Assembly (NCBI GenBank): GCA_027605045.1 | Contig: JAQFWX010000002.1 | Location: 1,984,001-2,048,000, forward strand | Direction of reading: 5' to 3' | DNA length: 64,000 nucleotides | Source: Phallus indusiatus | Taxonomy: Eukaryota > Basidiomycota > Agaricomycetes > Phallales > Phallaceae | Shown: positions 10,101-19,333 of the stretch, one piece after another | Layout of the letters: the number at the start of each line of letters is the position of its first letter | How positions within the stretch are numbered: position 1 is the first letter of the stretch | Program-made: the position numbers and the translations under genes | The notes under the pieces: model-generated | Told to the model about the DNA's origin: nothing | Seen by the model: the letters and a program-made list of their open reading frames with translations, nothing else | The model's database searches: none

Positions 10101-13100
10101 AACAGGCATAGCATAGGGATGGCTTGCTGTGCGACAGTCGGTTCCCACCAACCTGCTTGCGTGTAGCGCTCTATTTTTTCAGCCAGCAGTGGCTTAAGGG
10201 CGTCTGGGCACTTCGGTAGTCTGTACCGGATAACCTTGTTAGGTTCTATTAATGGGATATGATGATTTACATCCCTAAATGGAGGGAGTCTATTCGGCAC
10301 TGGCCCGAATAAGTCGCTGTACTCCTCCTTCCAGTACTCGCGTAGCGCGGGTAGGTTCTCATCCTTAAGTTCCGGTACTCGGATCTTCCGTCTCACTGCT
10401 ACTGCGTTAGACGTAGTGGTTATGGGGCGTGCCGATGCTATGGCTAAGCTTTCACTTAACTCGGTGGGCTCATCCGTGGTGTTAGGTATTTCAGTGAACC
10501 GTTCCACTGGAGTGATTACTCCTCCATCTCGGGTGATTATTCCGTTGCCAAAGTCCAGGCAGATGTCATACCTTTTCAGGAATGGTACGCCAATTATGAC
10601 GTCGTAGTAGTCAATGTTGACTATATCAAAGTATTCTAATACACTAATATCCCCAAATTCTATTCGGGTATACGTTCCGTACTGTATTACGGACTTACTT
10701 CCTTTCACTGCGAGCTGCAGTGATACTGGCTTATCCAGTTTGAATGTCTTCGCTCCAGTCGTGAGCGAGAATGATGGTGACATTATCATGCCTTGACATC
10801 CACTGTCAATCAAACAATGCGCTAATTGGCCGTTTACGAGCCAGTAACCCTCTAGAGGTTTTATTGATTCTTTATCACGCTTTGGAGCCCTTGACTTAGG
10901 TCTCATCGTGTGGTCATACAGGGGTTCTTCCTGTGACTTAATCGTCCCAATGGTGGACGAGCCTTGTTTGATAACAAGTAGTCTTCTTTCATCATAACCG
11001 TGATCCTTGGTTATCACCATCATGTATGCGCCTACTGCGTCTTCATTCTCGTCCCACTCATAGTGGTCCCCTCCCCCGTAGTCCGCTGCTTCCGCGGTGT
11101 CTTGACCTTGTTCAGCGTCATCATACTGTGGGGATTCCTCCACTTCCAGTATGTTAACTCCCGTTTCTTCCTCTATAATTGCGTCGAGCAGCTCGTCCGC
11201 ATCGTCTTCATCTTCCTCCTCAACGTGCATTACGTTAGCACGTACCTGTCCCTTTCTAGGGCATTGTGGTCTTAGGTGGCCAGTCTGTCCACATTCATAG
11301 CACTTCAGTACGGTGCTACTGCTTCGGGCTTGCGTTCCTGAGCTGACTGGTCGAGTTGTCGTGGTAGTCGACGCTCTCGCCGGCTTAGTCGTACTGCTCG
11401 TCGCTGGTCTTACAGCTAGCGCGTTGCTAGTTGTGGTCGTACGGGGAATAGTCCTCGTGGGTATACCGCTTGGTTTGATTTTAGCGCGGTAGTTGTTCTC
11501 TTGAGCTTGTCTGGCCAAGCTTGAATGGGTACCCGTTGATTTTACGGGTGTCTGACGTTGAGCTAGTATTGACTTATTATAGTCCCATGCTTGCTCTATG
11601 TCGTTCGCGGCTATGTACAGCCGTCGAATTGATGAGTTTTCGGCCAGGAATCCCCTCTTGGTGACTTCACTGCGAATTCTCTCATCAAGTCCTTCTAAGA
11701 ACTTCCGTTTGAAGGTGTATCTGTCCGGTGGATGGACTAGACGTGCTGCGAATTTCAACAGTTCACTCATGTACCGGTGTACACTCCTTGCACCTTGCTT
11801 CGCGTGATCGAAGTTATGTGCAGACTGGTTCTTGCTTGTAGGTGACAAGAACATATTGTGCATCCTTCGGAACAGTCTTACCAAGTCCCAACCCTTGGTT
11901 GAACGACCTCCTCGTTCTACGTGCTCCACGAACCATTCGTGTGCCTCTCCATCTAGTCGCATACCGACTACGGCTATATGTGCTTCGACGTACGCTGCGC
12001 CGAGTAGATTATTCAGCCTCAACCATCTGAGGATAGAGGTCACGAACTTCTCAAAGTCTTCAGGCTTTGATGATCCGCTATACATAACGGATAATGGCAT
12101 CTTTGCACCCGCTTTCGCAAGTGGGGACGCTGATACTACTACGTCCTTGCACTCCTCTAGTGCTTCTTGCACCATGACAATTATCCCCTCGTCTTCCCGA
12201 ACTCTTCTAAACCTCTTCGTAGGTTTATGTCTATCTTCTCGGTCGTCAAATGGGGTTTCCCTCATTTCACGTTCGAAGTATCCGCGATCGTACGCTTCTT
12301 CTTCGTCGTCTGACGAGTCCTCGTCATCATAGTATTTGGGCATGAAAGGCCCAGCGTTACTCTCCGGTATATCTCGGAGGTCTTCTCTCATCTGCTCGTA
12401 CTGATCCCTGGCAGATGTTGCTCTTCTTCTGGGTACAACCGGTGCTCTGGTTGTCGGGGACGTTGCAGGAGCGTGTGCTTGACCAGCGTTTGCTGGTGGA
12501 CCAGAATGTACTGTTGACGGTCCTGGTTGTGCTGCAGTCTGAGCGGGCGCCGAGCGATTAGGGAGGTCTTGCTCAAAGATGATGCCAGGTCGTTGGCCAG
12601 CTTCCATTTCTCGGTTGCTTTTTGCCAGTTCAGTGCGTGCTGCTCGCACTTCCTGCAGGTCTTCCTGCATGTCGACATATGGTTCTTGCCTACTAACCTT
12701 CCCTTGTAACGCAACTGTGCGTTTGTCTAATGCCTCGGAACGTTTTTCCCGTGCCAGTTGCGCTGCCTCAGCGGCCATCCTTTCCAGGTCTTTCGCTGAC
12801 TCTTCCAGCTCTGCAGCTGAAGGATTATTCTTATCACGCGGTCCTTGACCCGCGTTGACTCGTCTGGTAGATTGATCTTCCAGGTAGTCACGAGTTGCCA
12901 CGAACTCTGGTGGGGTACGTCGGCTGTTTCGACGTGATCTATCCAGCTCAGCTCGTCCTCTCTCTATCTCTGCGGCTGCGTCATCTGCTGCTCGCGTGGG
13001 TCTGATGGGCGTGCTGGTCGCTGCTGGTTGTGCCGAAGGTAGGTCCTGTAACACTGAATGTAGTGTTTCCGCGTGTACCGCGTACTGTTGTGTGGGTTGA

Positions 13101-13243
13101 CGTGTTATGCCGGGGGTCGGTGCTGCCGATGGAGCTCTGGGCGTCGCTGGCAATGCTGGCGTGTTTGCCATTGTCTTGACCGTCGCCTGCGCGTTGTCCA
13201 TTACTGGAGCCAGTATTGTCGTGCTGGTTCTATTGTCGTCTCG
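7193..13243 (-). CDS. Gypsy-1 Gag-Pol polyprotein with chromodomain (main part)
   Basis: From ATG 13201 the frame runs 2002 codons without a stop, and it is open upstream to the nested LTR at 13243/13248. Approximate residues counted from that ATG: Gag capsid 340-550; zinc knuckle CX2CX4HX4C 634-647; aspartic protease D-S-G 799-801; reverse transcriptase 1000-1180 with YIDD 1143-1146; RNase H 1290-1410; integrase zinc finger with H1571, H1576, C1603 and C1606; DDE core D1639, D1699, E1735; chromodomain 1934-1985 (EWHVDELL...WEPYEHC). Chromodomains tether integration to marked chromatin (family knowledge). All catalytic residues are present, so only the N-terminal split and loss of a shared leader disable it. 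The true start lies at 14677. Confidence 0.93.
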   Translation of the reverse strand, partial: RDDNRTSTTILAPVMDNAQATVKTMANTPALPATPRAPSAAPTPGITRQPTQQYAVHAETLHSVLQDLPSAQPAATSTPIRPTRAADDAAAEIERGRAELDRSRRNSRRTPPEFVATRDYLEDQSTRRVNAGQGPRDKNNPSAAELEESAKDLERMAAEAAQLAREKRSEALDKRTVALQGKVSRQEPYVDMQEDLQEVRAARTELAKSNREMEAGQRPGIIFEQDLPNRSAPAQTAAQPGPSTVHSGPPANAGQAHAPATSPTTRAPVVPRRRATSARDQYEQMREDLRDIPESNAGPFMPKYYDDEDSSDDEEEAYDRGYFEREMRETPFDDREDRHKPTKRFRRVREDEGIIVMVQEALEECKDVVVSASPLAKAGAKMPLSVMYSGSSKPEDFEKFVTSILRWLRLNNLLGAAYVEAHIAVVGMRLDGEAHEWFVEHVERGGRSTKGWDLVRLFRRMHNMFLSPTSKNQSAHNFDHAKQGARSVHRYMSELLKFAARLVHPPDRYTFKRKFLEGLDERIRSEVTKRGFLAENSSIRRLYIAANDIEQAWDYNKSILAQRQTPVKSTGTHSSLARQAQENNYRAKIKPSGIPTRTIPRTTTTSNALAVRPATSSTTKPARASTTTTTRPVSSGTQARSSSTVLKCYECGQTGHLRPQCPRKGQVRANVMHVEEEDEDDADELLDAIIEEETGVNILEVEESPQYDDAEQGQDTAEAADYGGGDHYEWDENEDAVGAYMMVITKDHGYDERRLLVIKQGSSTIGTIKSQEEPLYDHTMRPKSRAPKRDKESIKPLEGYWLVNGQLAHCLIDSGCQGMIMSPSFSLTTGAKTFKLDKPVSLQLAVKGSKSVIQYGTYTRIEFGDISVLEYFDIVNIDYYDVIIGVPFLKRYDICLDFGNGIITRDGGVITPVERFTEIPNTTDEPTELSESLAIASARPITTTSNAVAVRRKIRVPELKDENLPALREYWKEEYSDLFGPVPNRLPPFRDVNHHIPLIEPNKVIRYRLPKCPDALKPLLAEKIERYTQAGWWEPTVAQQAIPMLCLFKKTLSGLRTVFDLHQQNDNTLKDVTPFPDQETIRQDVARHKYRSKIDLTEAYEQVRIAPEDVDKTTFSTIYGTFKSHVMQQGDCNAPSTFQRLMTHIFRDHIGRNIHSYIDDVFVYSMTIQQHQEHLEIAFSRLRKEQLYLSQKKVDLYSKRLECLGHIIDDDGIHPDMDKMDKIRDWRTPRTFNDVQKFLGLVQYVAAYLPGVATYTSPLSGCTHNNRQFEWTPALERCFNAIKALTKNAPVLKPINPDSDEPIWLVTDGSKCGVGAYYGQGASWQTCRPAGFMSKKFTPAQYNYRTHEHELIAVLEALNKWEDKLLGRKFTLVTDNEALKHFKTQPRMSPRQARWYEYLSRFDYETIHIKGETNTVADGLSRYFEDDLPNEIHPPENYVNIDVKLDPTGDQLPPERKSELRISAARRINTRAKARVQQQTAEQASIEEVDTDDEDVLAVTAQHSGKTLKAKIEGFEGLADLIKSGYKDDTTLKKVLENPDAYKGFGMKNQLLYTKNQFSRDVVCIPHHLFYQGRKLVEIIISEAHEIVGHFGRYKTSQYIRQVYWWRTMAENIDEYCKSCGKCQTNKDDNRHPSGLLKTLPIPNKPWESVGMDFIGPLPVSKGHDFLLVIIDRLTSMVRLMPTTTKLMAKSAAHLYFEGVVRHHGVPASIVSDRDTRFTAKFWKELQRLIGTKLLMSTSFHPQTDGATERANRSIGQVLRSIIDNDQKDWAERIPMAEFALNSSTSETTKFTPFELNYGYTPALGRQLNTDTKFNGVKQFALQAKWNLMAAHDAIIASRVKQTMHANAHRRDAPVYKEGDLVYLSTKNISLPKGRSSKLVPRYVGPYKVLSVKDNINVKLDLPDELKKRRINPVFHVDLVKPHIANDDDRFPRRESLTAYDFGQPDNAEWHVDELLAHRWTGSKDTDIEFLVQWTLGDTTWEPYEHCKDLQALDEYLQLRGVTQLGKLPRLRTTRK

Positions 13244-13248
13244 TGCAC

Positions 13249-14248
13249 TGTGTCACGAGCCGATTTTCTCGTGACATCGATTTAACGATTTAATTCGATT
13301 TCACATTCTTTTCGAACTCGAACGAACGAACCTTATAGAGATCGCACTCTATACGATCTCTCGAACACCGATTACCGATTTATTCACTTTGACGATCGGT
13401 GAGGTTCCATGATATAAATAGAATACTTTCTATTTCTTTCTTTATGATTCTAACGAACCTCACGACTTCCTCGAGTACTATTATGTACTTTCCGAATTAG
13501 TACTTTCTTTGTACTCGACCCTGCATCACTTTGTAGTATTTAAACTCGCTGTAAATACCATACAAAGTCGTCTTGAAATCGAACTCTGATTCGATTCAAA
13601 TATATTTCATTGTATTTCAAACCTCTTTGAATTACAACTCGTCTCTTTATCTCGAAACCCGATTTTTCTCGATTCTCTCGATCTCTCGCCTTTGGCGACT
13701 CCGTCGCCAAAGTCTTCGTTATCTCCGGTTGTTCTTCGTTGTGAGTGCTGATTCGTCACGATCCAAATTGAGGAATACTCTCAGGCCTTTGGAGCGGGCG
13801 CAACACATAAGTTGAAGCCAAGTTCCTCATCCTCCGATCTCTCGATTCTCGATCCCTCGATCTCGCGATCTCGAACGGTCTCGGATCTTGACACACTGTT
13901 ACGGTACGCTAGCGCCTCGCCCTATTATTCGATTTCTTCGATTTCTTTCGATTTCATTTCACGCTTCGACTTCCATCATTTCCCGTATTTTGTCGTTTCC
14001 ACTATTTTCATCGTTTTCTCGATTTCTCGATCTTTTCGATTTATTTCGAGTTCTGCCTGTATCTCCTCGGATCCCATGGGGATCAGTCGGGCGCCTCATA
14101 TCCTGTACTTATATGCGATTTCCCTAGAGGGGGATACCTAAGCTTGTTCTCTTAGGTTTTCCCTCCTCTAGGTGAGTAGTTAGTCGTTGTCCCCCAATAG
14201 ATCTTAGGTTTTCCCTCCTCTAGGTGTGTGCCCTGAGTCGCCCTAACA
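13249..14248 (+). repeat. Solo LTR-A inserted in Gypsy-1 gag; TSD TGCAC
   Basis: The LTR-A body is 13249-13250 plus 13899-14248 (352 bp), interrupted by LTR-B. It is flanked by exact TGCAC at 13244-13248 and 14249-14253. Starts TGTTACGG, ends CCCTAACA. Confidence 0.9.
13251..13893 (+). repeat. Solo LTR-B nested in LTR-A; TSD CACTG
   Basis: 643 bp, TGTCACGAGCC to CTTGACA, flanked by exact CACTG at 13246-13250 and 13894-13898. It landed on the first two bases of LTR-A. TATA-like TATAAATA at 13413-13420. The shared LTR hairpin lies at 13797-13819 and the 9-bp GGCGAC hairpin at about 13688-13710. Nearly identical to the inverted copy at 3148. Confidence 0.93.
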
Positions 14249-14677
14249 TGCACGACCTTTCCCTTTCACCGTTGTCCACAGTTCTTCTTCATCGGGTATT
14301 ACGGCTGCATCTAGTCGTACTAACATATCACCGACGTCTTGTCCCGGTGTATCACCTCTTACGAGGTCATGGATCATCCTTTTTGCATCCTCAATCATCT
14401 TACGTGGTAGGACTACCTCGTCTTTTCCGAGGTTGGACTTATGAGATCTGGTCGATTTCACTGATTCACCTGATTCGCTCCGCGCTGGTGAAGCTTGTCT
14501 CGATCCTTGTCTCGATCCTTGTCTAGATCGATTCGCGTGGTCCGCGACTAGTGTTTCAAACAATGCTGCATCTATCACAACAGTATCACCTGCTCGTGCA
14601 GATGTGGATGGGCCGCCTTCGGTAGGTGGTGGTTCGCCTACGTTCTTTTTTGACTTCTTGTTGTTTTTAGGAGGCAT
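14249..14677 (-). pseudogene. N-terminal end of the Gypsy-1 polyprotein, split off by nested LTRs
   Basis: ATG 14677 begins a Lys-rich, Ser/Arg-rich segment (MPPKNNKKSKKNVGE...). It runs to the TSD at 14249-14253 and then falls into the nested LTR. The codon phase at 14249 matches that at 13243 once the LTR insert is removed, so this was the start of the same long polyprotein. An upstream GTG (14689) is in frame but is not needed as start. Confidence 0.8.
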
Positions 14678-14754
14678 ATCCTCTCTCACTATAGACTAGC
14701 AAATACGATTGGCGTATTTTGGAAATTGTAACGCCGTTTAGGTGTTAAAAAAGA

Positions 14755-15018
14755 TGTAACGTTTCGTTACAGTTTACGATTAGCCCGGTTCTTACGGACT
14801 CACAACAAACAGTGTAAAGCTGTATATTTGCAAGTGCAGGTAAGAAAGGCTGCCGGCGCCTTTACCGTTACGCGGTATTTACTGGTGTGACGGCGCCTAT
14901 GTACATTACATAATACTAGGTACTTGTGCAGACGACGATCGTCTGCATACAATTGTATGTATATACGAATATGTACTATGGTTAATAGTAGTCCGCTGCT
15001 CATAGCAGAACCGTTACA
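14755..15018 (-). repeat. Gypsy-1 5' LTR (264 bp)
   Basis: Pairs with 4931-5194. Only a few substitutions are seen between the two (e.g. in the GATGATC/GACGATC block), which indicates a relatively young insertion. Followed directly by the TSD CCCGA and NLR1 exon sequence. Confidence 0.95.
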
Positions 15019-15121
15019 CCCGATGACCATCGAAGAGCATCGAATGATTACTGTGTCCGATTGTTTATCCGGCATGTTTCACGATTTGCATTCTTACCTT
15101 TTTGTTTATAAATTATTCCAG

Positions 15122-17597
15122 GAGTAAACCACCTGGACAGACTAAGCTTTGCGATCAAGGTAGATCGCTTCAAGGATATGCTCGACAAAGCGAAAGAGAA
15201 CAGCAAGGGTATCTATTTTGCGGAAGGGAAATCCTGGTCGACGCTTCTCCCTTATTTCGGACTCTTGAAGCAGGCAATAGACTCTGTCACTTCGGTTTGC
15301 ATTTGATTATTCCTGACTTGTAAGCCAACCCTAACCAAAGATATAGTTCTATCCATTGGTCCATCAAATCTGGAGCATTGTATCTATAGTTCCAAATGTA
15401 CGCCAGCGTTTGGTTTTCAGTCTGTACCATGCAGCAGTAACTTAACTCCGTGCAGGTTCTTCAAGCGAATCAAGCTCGGACTGACGATGTCAACAGGCTA
15501 TTCCAGGAATTGTTGCACATTTTTAAGTACATCGATGAAGCAGACCGACTGTTTGTTCTTAGAGAGACTAGAATCGATCAACTGAGACTTCTTATCGAGA
15601 AAACTTGTGAATGCGCCGAATTCATCAAGGATTACATCGAGAATAATTCAGGTGGGCTCTTCTCCATCTTTGTCGCTATTCTCAAATTAACGCACACCGT
15701 GTGATGTTTCAATCACTAGTTGTTAAAGGTGTCATTAAAGGGCCAATCCTCACCAACAGAATTTCGGCTTTCAAGAAATCATTTTCTGATATCAAAACAT
15801 GTAATCAAGATATCTTGTCACTTCATAATATGGAATCAAATATGGGTGGGATATCATCAAGTATGGGTCAAATGGCATTAAATATGGGTGAGTGCTTCTC
15901 ATCCCTACTGTGTATACTTGATTCCTTAGATGTTATATGTCAGAGGTTTTCAATCTTCTTGGTGATATGCCATATGTCACTGATGTCGGACTTGTTAAAA
16001 ACAAGAAATGCTTATCGGGAACTCGCAAAACGCTTCTCAAAGAAATTATAGATTGGGTAAACCAGGATAATCCGACCGAACGTGTTCTCATCCTCAGCGG
16101 ACAGGCAGGAACCGGGAAATCCGCAGTCGCTCACACAATTGCCGACAGTCTAGGCGATCAACTTGGATCATTTTTCTGCTTCAGTCGGACTAATAAAGAA
16201 CTCGTCAAGGCCTTATTTAGCACTATCTCTCGCAACGTGGCCGATCGCAATGCGTTATGGAAACAAAATCTTGTACAGGCTGTCAAGGACATTGCGGTTA
16301 GAAAGTCCCTGGATCCCGAGACGCAATTCGAAGAGATGATTATCAGGCCCTCCAAAGGGACGACTAAGCGGCTGGTTATCATCATCGATGCTTTGGACGA
16401 AAGCGGTGATCAAAGGGAATGCAGGATCCTTCTGCCCTTGCTTTTTGAATGGAGCTCAGAGCTTCCGAGCAATATTCGTATCATAATAACGTCTCGTCCC
16501 GAACACGACATCAAAGTATTCCATCAACATCGCAATTAAGGCTGTCCACGGGTATTGCAAACAGGTACCTGCGCGAGCGTTTAGCCAATCAGAATGCAGG
16601 ATTTAAGGGTCAAGGGCAAAATCCTGTGTTCTGATTGGCTAAACGCTCGCGCAGGTACCTGTTTGCAATACCCGTGGACAGCCTTAATCGCAATGTTTGC
16701 TGCAAATATATGACGGACGTTAACTCAACTGATACATTAAACGACATTCAACAAGTCATCTCCCATGATCTTTCTGACATATCGGAGATTTTGGACACGG
16801 TGGACAATAATTGGTGTTCGCTATTGGCTCAGAGGGCGCAAAGCCTTTTCATATGGGCGAAAATCGCATGCGACTACATTCTATACCCCGATGAATTAGA
16901 AGCCGCGCAGAGGCTCAGGACCGTCCTCTCAAAATCGACATACTCTCTGTACGAGATATACCACCAGGTTCTCGACGCTCAGCCCGGTTGTCATTTTGAC
17001 AGCCATCTCGTTCTGTTGAAAAAATGCGTGGGAGCAATTATATGCTCACGGAAGCCGCTTTCAATCTCGGACTTGCAGGCTTTTTTCGGCCCTGATTGTG
17101 GTGACGGCAAGGATGTTCAAGTTGTATTGAAGTTGTTGAATTCGCTGTTCATCGGCCTCGACGGTCAATCTACTACCCACGTTCGACCAATACACACATC
17201 AGTTTTCGACTTTTTCCTCAGTTCCGACCAGAAGCTTGGGACTCAGAATCGGTATTATATTGATACGTCAGACCAAAGTTATTTCACGCACACATGTTTG
17301 CGGGTCATGAATGGGATGCTCCTGTTCAACATATGTGATCTAGAAACATCACACAAACGCAATCGAGACATACCGAATTTTGAATCTCGGGTGGCGCAAG
17401 CAATTCCATCGTGCTTGTCATATGCGTGTTGTTTCTGGGGTTATCACCTCGATAATTCCAGTCTTAACGAAGACCTTCGGGCAGGAATTAATGACTTGAT
17501 TCGCAACAAGTTACTGTACTTGTTTGAAGTGCTTAGTCTCTTGGCGGAGGTAGACCATGGTCGTTCTGCAATGCAGATCCTAATAAATATGACAAAG
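15122..17597 (+). pseudogene. NLR1 linker and NACHT exons
   Basis: The linker exons encode a conserved helical segment (KGIYFAEGKSWSTLLPYFGL at about 15210-15270) and an Asp/Glu-rich coil (15456-15651). The NACHT domain shows Walker A GQAGTGKS (16099-16122), Walker B VIIIDALDESGD (about 16375-16410) and the sensor TSRPEHD (about 16492). The frame stops at the TAA formed by the first bases of the MITE, directly after HQHRN. It resumes in another frame at 16695 with VCCKYM and then stays open to the intron donor at 17598. Removing 16537-16694 would restore the frame seen in NLR3. Confidence 0.85.
16537..16686. mobile_element. hAT-type MITE, copy 2 (150 bp), in the NACHT exon
   Basis: The element is almost entirely a perfect inverted repeat: terminal TAAGGCTGTCCACGGGTATT and inner CCAAT-box arms around a short loop near 16602-16614. 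It is flanked by exact ATCGCAAT at 16529-16536 and 16687-16694. It shares termini and inner arms with copy 1 at 86, but the middle of each arm differs. The first bases (TAA) supply a stop codon to the host frame. Confidence 0.95.
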
Positions 17598-18667
17598 GTA
17601 AGTGTTCACCTTTTATGTATGGCGTTGTAACGATCCGATGAATATAGCTTAGTGTATGCCGGCTATAAGTGATCGGAATAACTACGAGATATTTGATTAT
17701 AGAGGTCGTTAGTCTACCGTGGAGCGGGTCCTGGTGCTGATTTCGGGTAATGAGAGAACGAGTAGATGGGGAATGGGGATGTAGGGATGTATGCGCTGAT
17801 ACCGAAACCAACACAGACAAAACACCAACAACAACTGCAACGACTAGGAGAGATCGTATGCAAATGTGCAAGTGATATAATGAACAGGCGTCAGCAAAAG
17901 ACTTGAGTTGCGACTTAGTACAGAGGATCTACAATCAATGATGACAGTTATCCTTCTGCGAGTTAGTGAAGCGACAATAAAATTGAAATGAAAATCGCTA
18001 GTTTATACTCCGAGACCTCACTCAGAGTTAATCCAAAGATAAAGATGTGAGCGTAGAATTAGACTAGAGACGAAACTTGACTTGAACTTGAACTGAGCTT
18101 GACTTAAACTGAACTGGACTTAAACTGTGAGACAACCCGTATCGGTAGATTGCTGCTGTTACAAGTATTTACATGCAGTATTTATACCTTTCAAGAAACA
18201 TAGCATTGGTAAGACGATTATTTATCGTTCACCAAGATGACAAATAGAAAGAAACAAAAAGAACAAAAGGGAACAAAAGAAATATGGAATGGGGGGTGCG
18301 AGAGAGGAATGAGTAATACAATTACAACAAAAAGAGTGATATCACAAATCAATAGGAGAAATGATGAAACCCAAACAAAAGAACAAAAGAAAAACCAACA
18401 AAACCGGCCTAAGACACAGCCTTTGTCAGAACTGGCACCCGACTCTTCCCGCGCTGCCTCTTTATCCTGAATCGCATCGTTACCATCCTAATCTTCTTAC
18501 TGATCGGTCATCCATCGATAGGATCGTCTTCGTCATGAATATGATACATTCATGAATCCTAAGGCTATGCTTAGTATCCTCGGATCGCGCACCAGATCAG
18601 CATGGAGCTCAGCATAGGCCAAGGGGGAGATCTTAGTTATATCGTATGGTGTTTTGATCGATAGATA

Positions 18668-19117
18668 CTATTCTAATCTTCTTCGTTGACTAGGTCTTGG
18701 TATAATTTGCATAGGTCGCATGCGATTTCGATTAGTACGTAGTCGAGGGGCATCGGGGGCAGGTTCTTCGGGTTCTTCATATTCTGGCAATGGAGTTGTA
18801 GGCTGGTGGGGAGGGGGTTCTACAAAAACATCCCAGGGAGCGTCTAGAAAGAGAACATAATTGTGGAATAAGGCAGGTCGATAGAAAATAAGACGCCAAA
18901 TGAGAATCCCAGGGCGATGTGATACGAGGGCCCTGATCAGAGTATACGATGCTTGCATAATCGGTATATGAACGTTTTCGTCTACTTTGACTTCATCGGG
19001 TAATTGTAGATCGTCGTAAAAATACCGAAACTCGAGTGCTGGATTAGCGTATCGTGGCCAGGGATTATCTTCTTCCACTTCTACTTCGTCGCTCTCCAAT
19101 TGATATTCGCGAACCAT
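18668..19117 (-). CDS. LTR-encoded ORF, 149 codons (Gypsy-2 U3, 3' LTR copy)
   Basis: Starts ATG 19117 (MVREYQLESDEVEVEEDNPW). The N-terminus is acidic, followed by a middle part with alternating hydrophobics (SYTLIRALVSHRPGILIWRL), a Pro/Glu-rich segment and a basic Arg-rich C-terminus. No family recognised. It lies in the LTR on the element's coding strand, downstream of pol in the genomic transcript. The 5' LTR copy is frameshifted by lost G residues, so only this copy is intact. Confidence 0.5.
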   Translation of the reverse strand: MVREYQLESDEVEVEEDNPWPRYANPALEFRYFYDDLQLPDEVKVDENVHIPIMQASYTLIRALVSHRPGILIWRLIFYRPALFHNYVLFLDAPWDVFVEPPPHQPTTPLPEYEEPEEPAPDAPRLRTNRNRMRPMQIIPRPSQRRRLE

Positions 19118-19333
19118 AGTCTGAAAGTTTTCATGTCTTCTATATGGAGGGGAGAATTAAAATTGGGATAAAAGGGAAATGGAATGATGGAAAGTGTGCG
19201 ATAGCCAATAGGTTGGATGGACATAATGGTGAAAAAGACAAAAGTTGAAAAGAATTTAAGCTCCGAAACAAGAAGGATGTTTTTAGGTGAATGGATAGGT
19301 GTGAAACTTCTCTTGTAGTATTCCTTTTATTCT

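Larger units (their letters stand above)
4931..15018 (-). mobile_element. Gypsy-1: Ty3/gypsy chromovirus, 10,088 bp, TSD CCCGA
   Basis: Two 264-bp LTRs (4931-5194 and 14755-15018), starting TGTAACG and ending CGTTACA or CCGTTACA on the + strand, enclose gag-pol-chromodomain and a third ORF, all on the minus strand. The 5-bp TSD CCCGA (4926-4930, 15019-15023) is exact, and the target is the C2 exon of NLR1. The polypurine tract adjoins the left (3') LTR. The leader next to the right (5') LTR has no clear TGG-type primer site, so self-priming or a diverged tRNA site is possible. The element itself carries two nested solo LTRs that split its polyprotein. Confidence 0.95.

Noticed and set aside
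15957..16051. Alternative start inside the NLR1 linker
   Set aside because: The phase and the CAG|AG acceptor at 15943 match the exon plan of the paralogues better.
18237..18470. Lys/Gln-rich 77-codon + strand frame in the Gypsy-2 LTR (also at 27177)
   Set aside because: Low-complexity frame antisense to the element, identical only because the LTRs are identical. No start context or motif.
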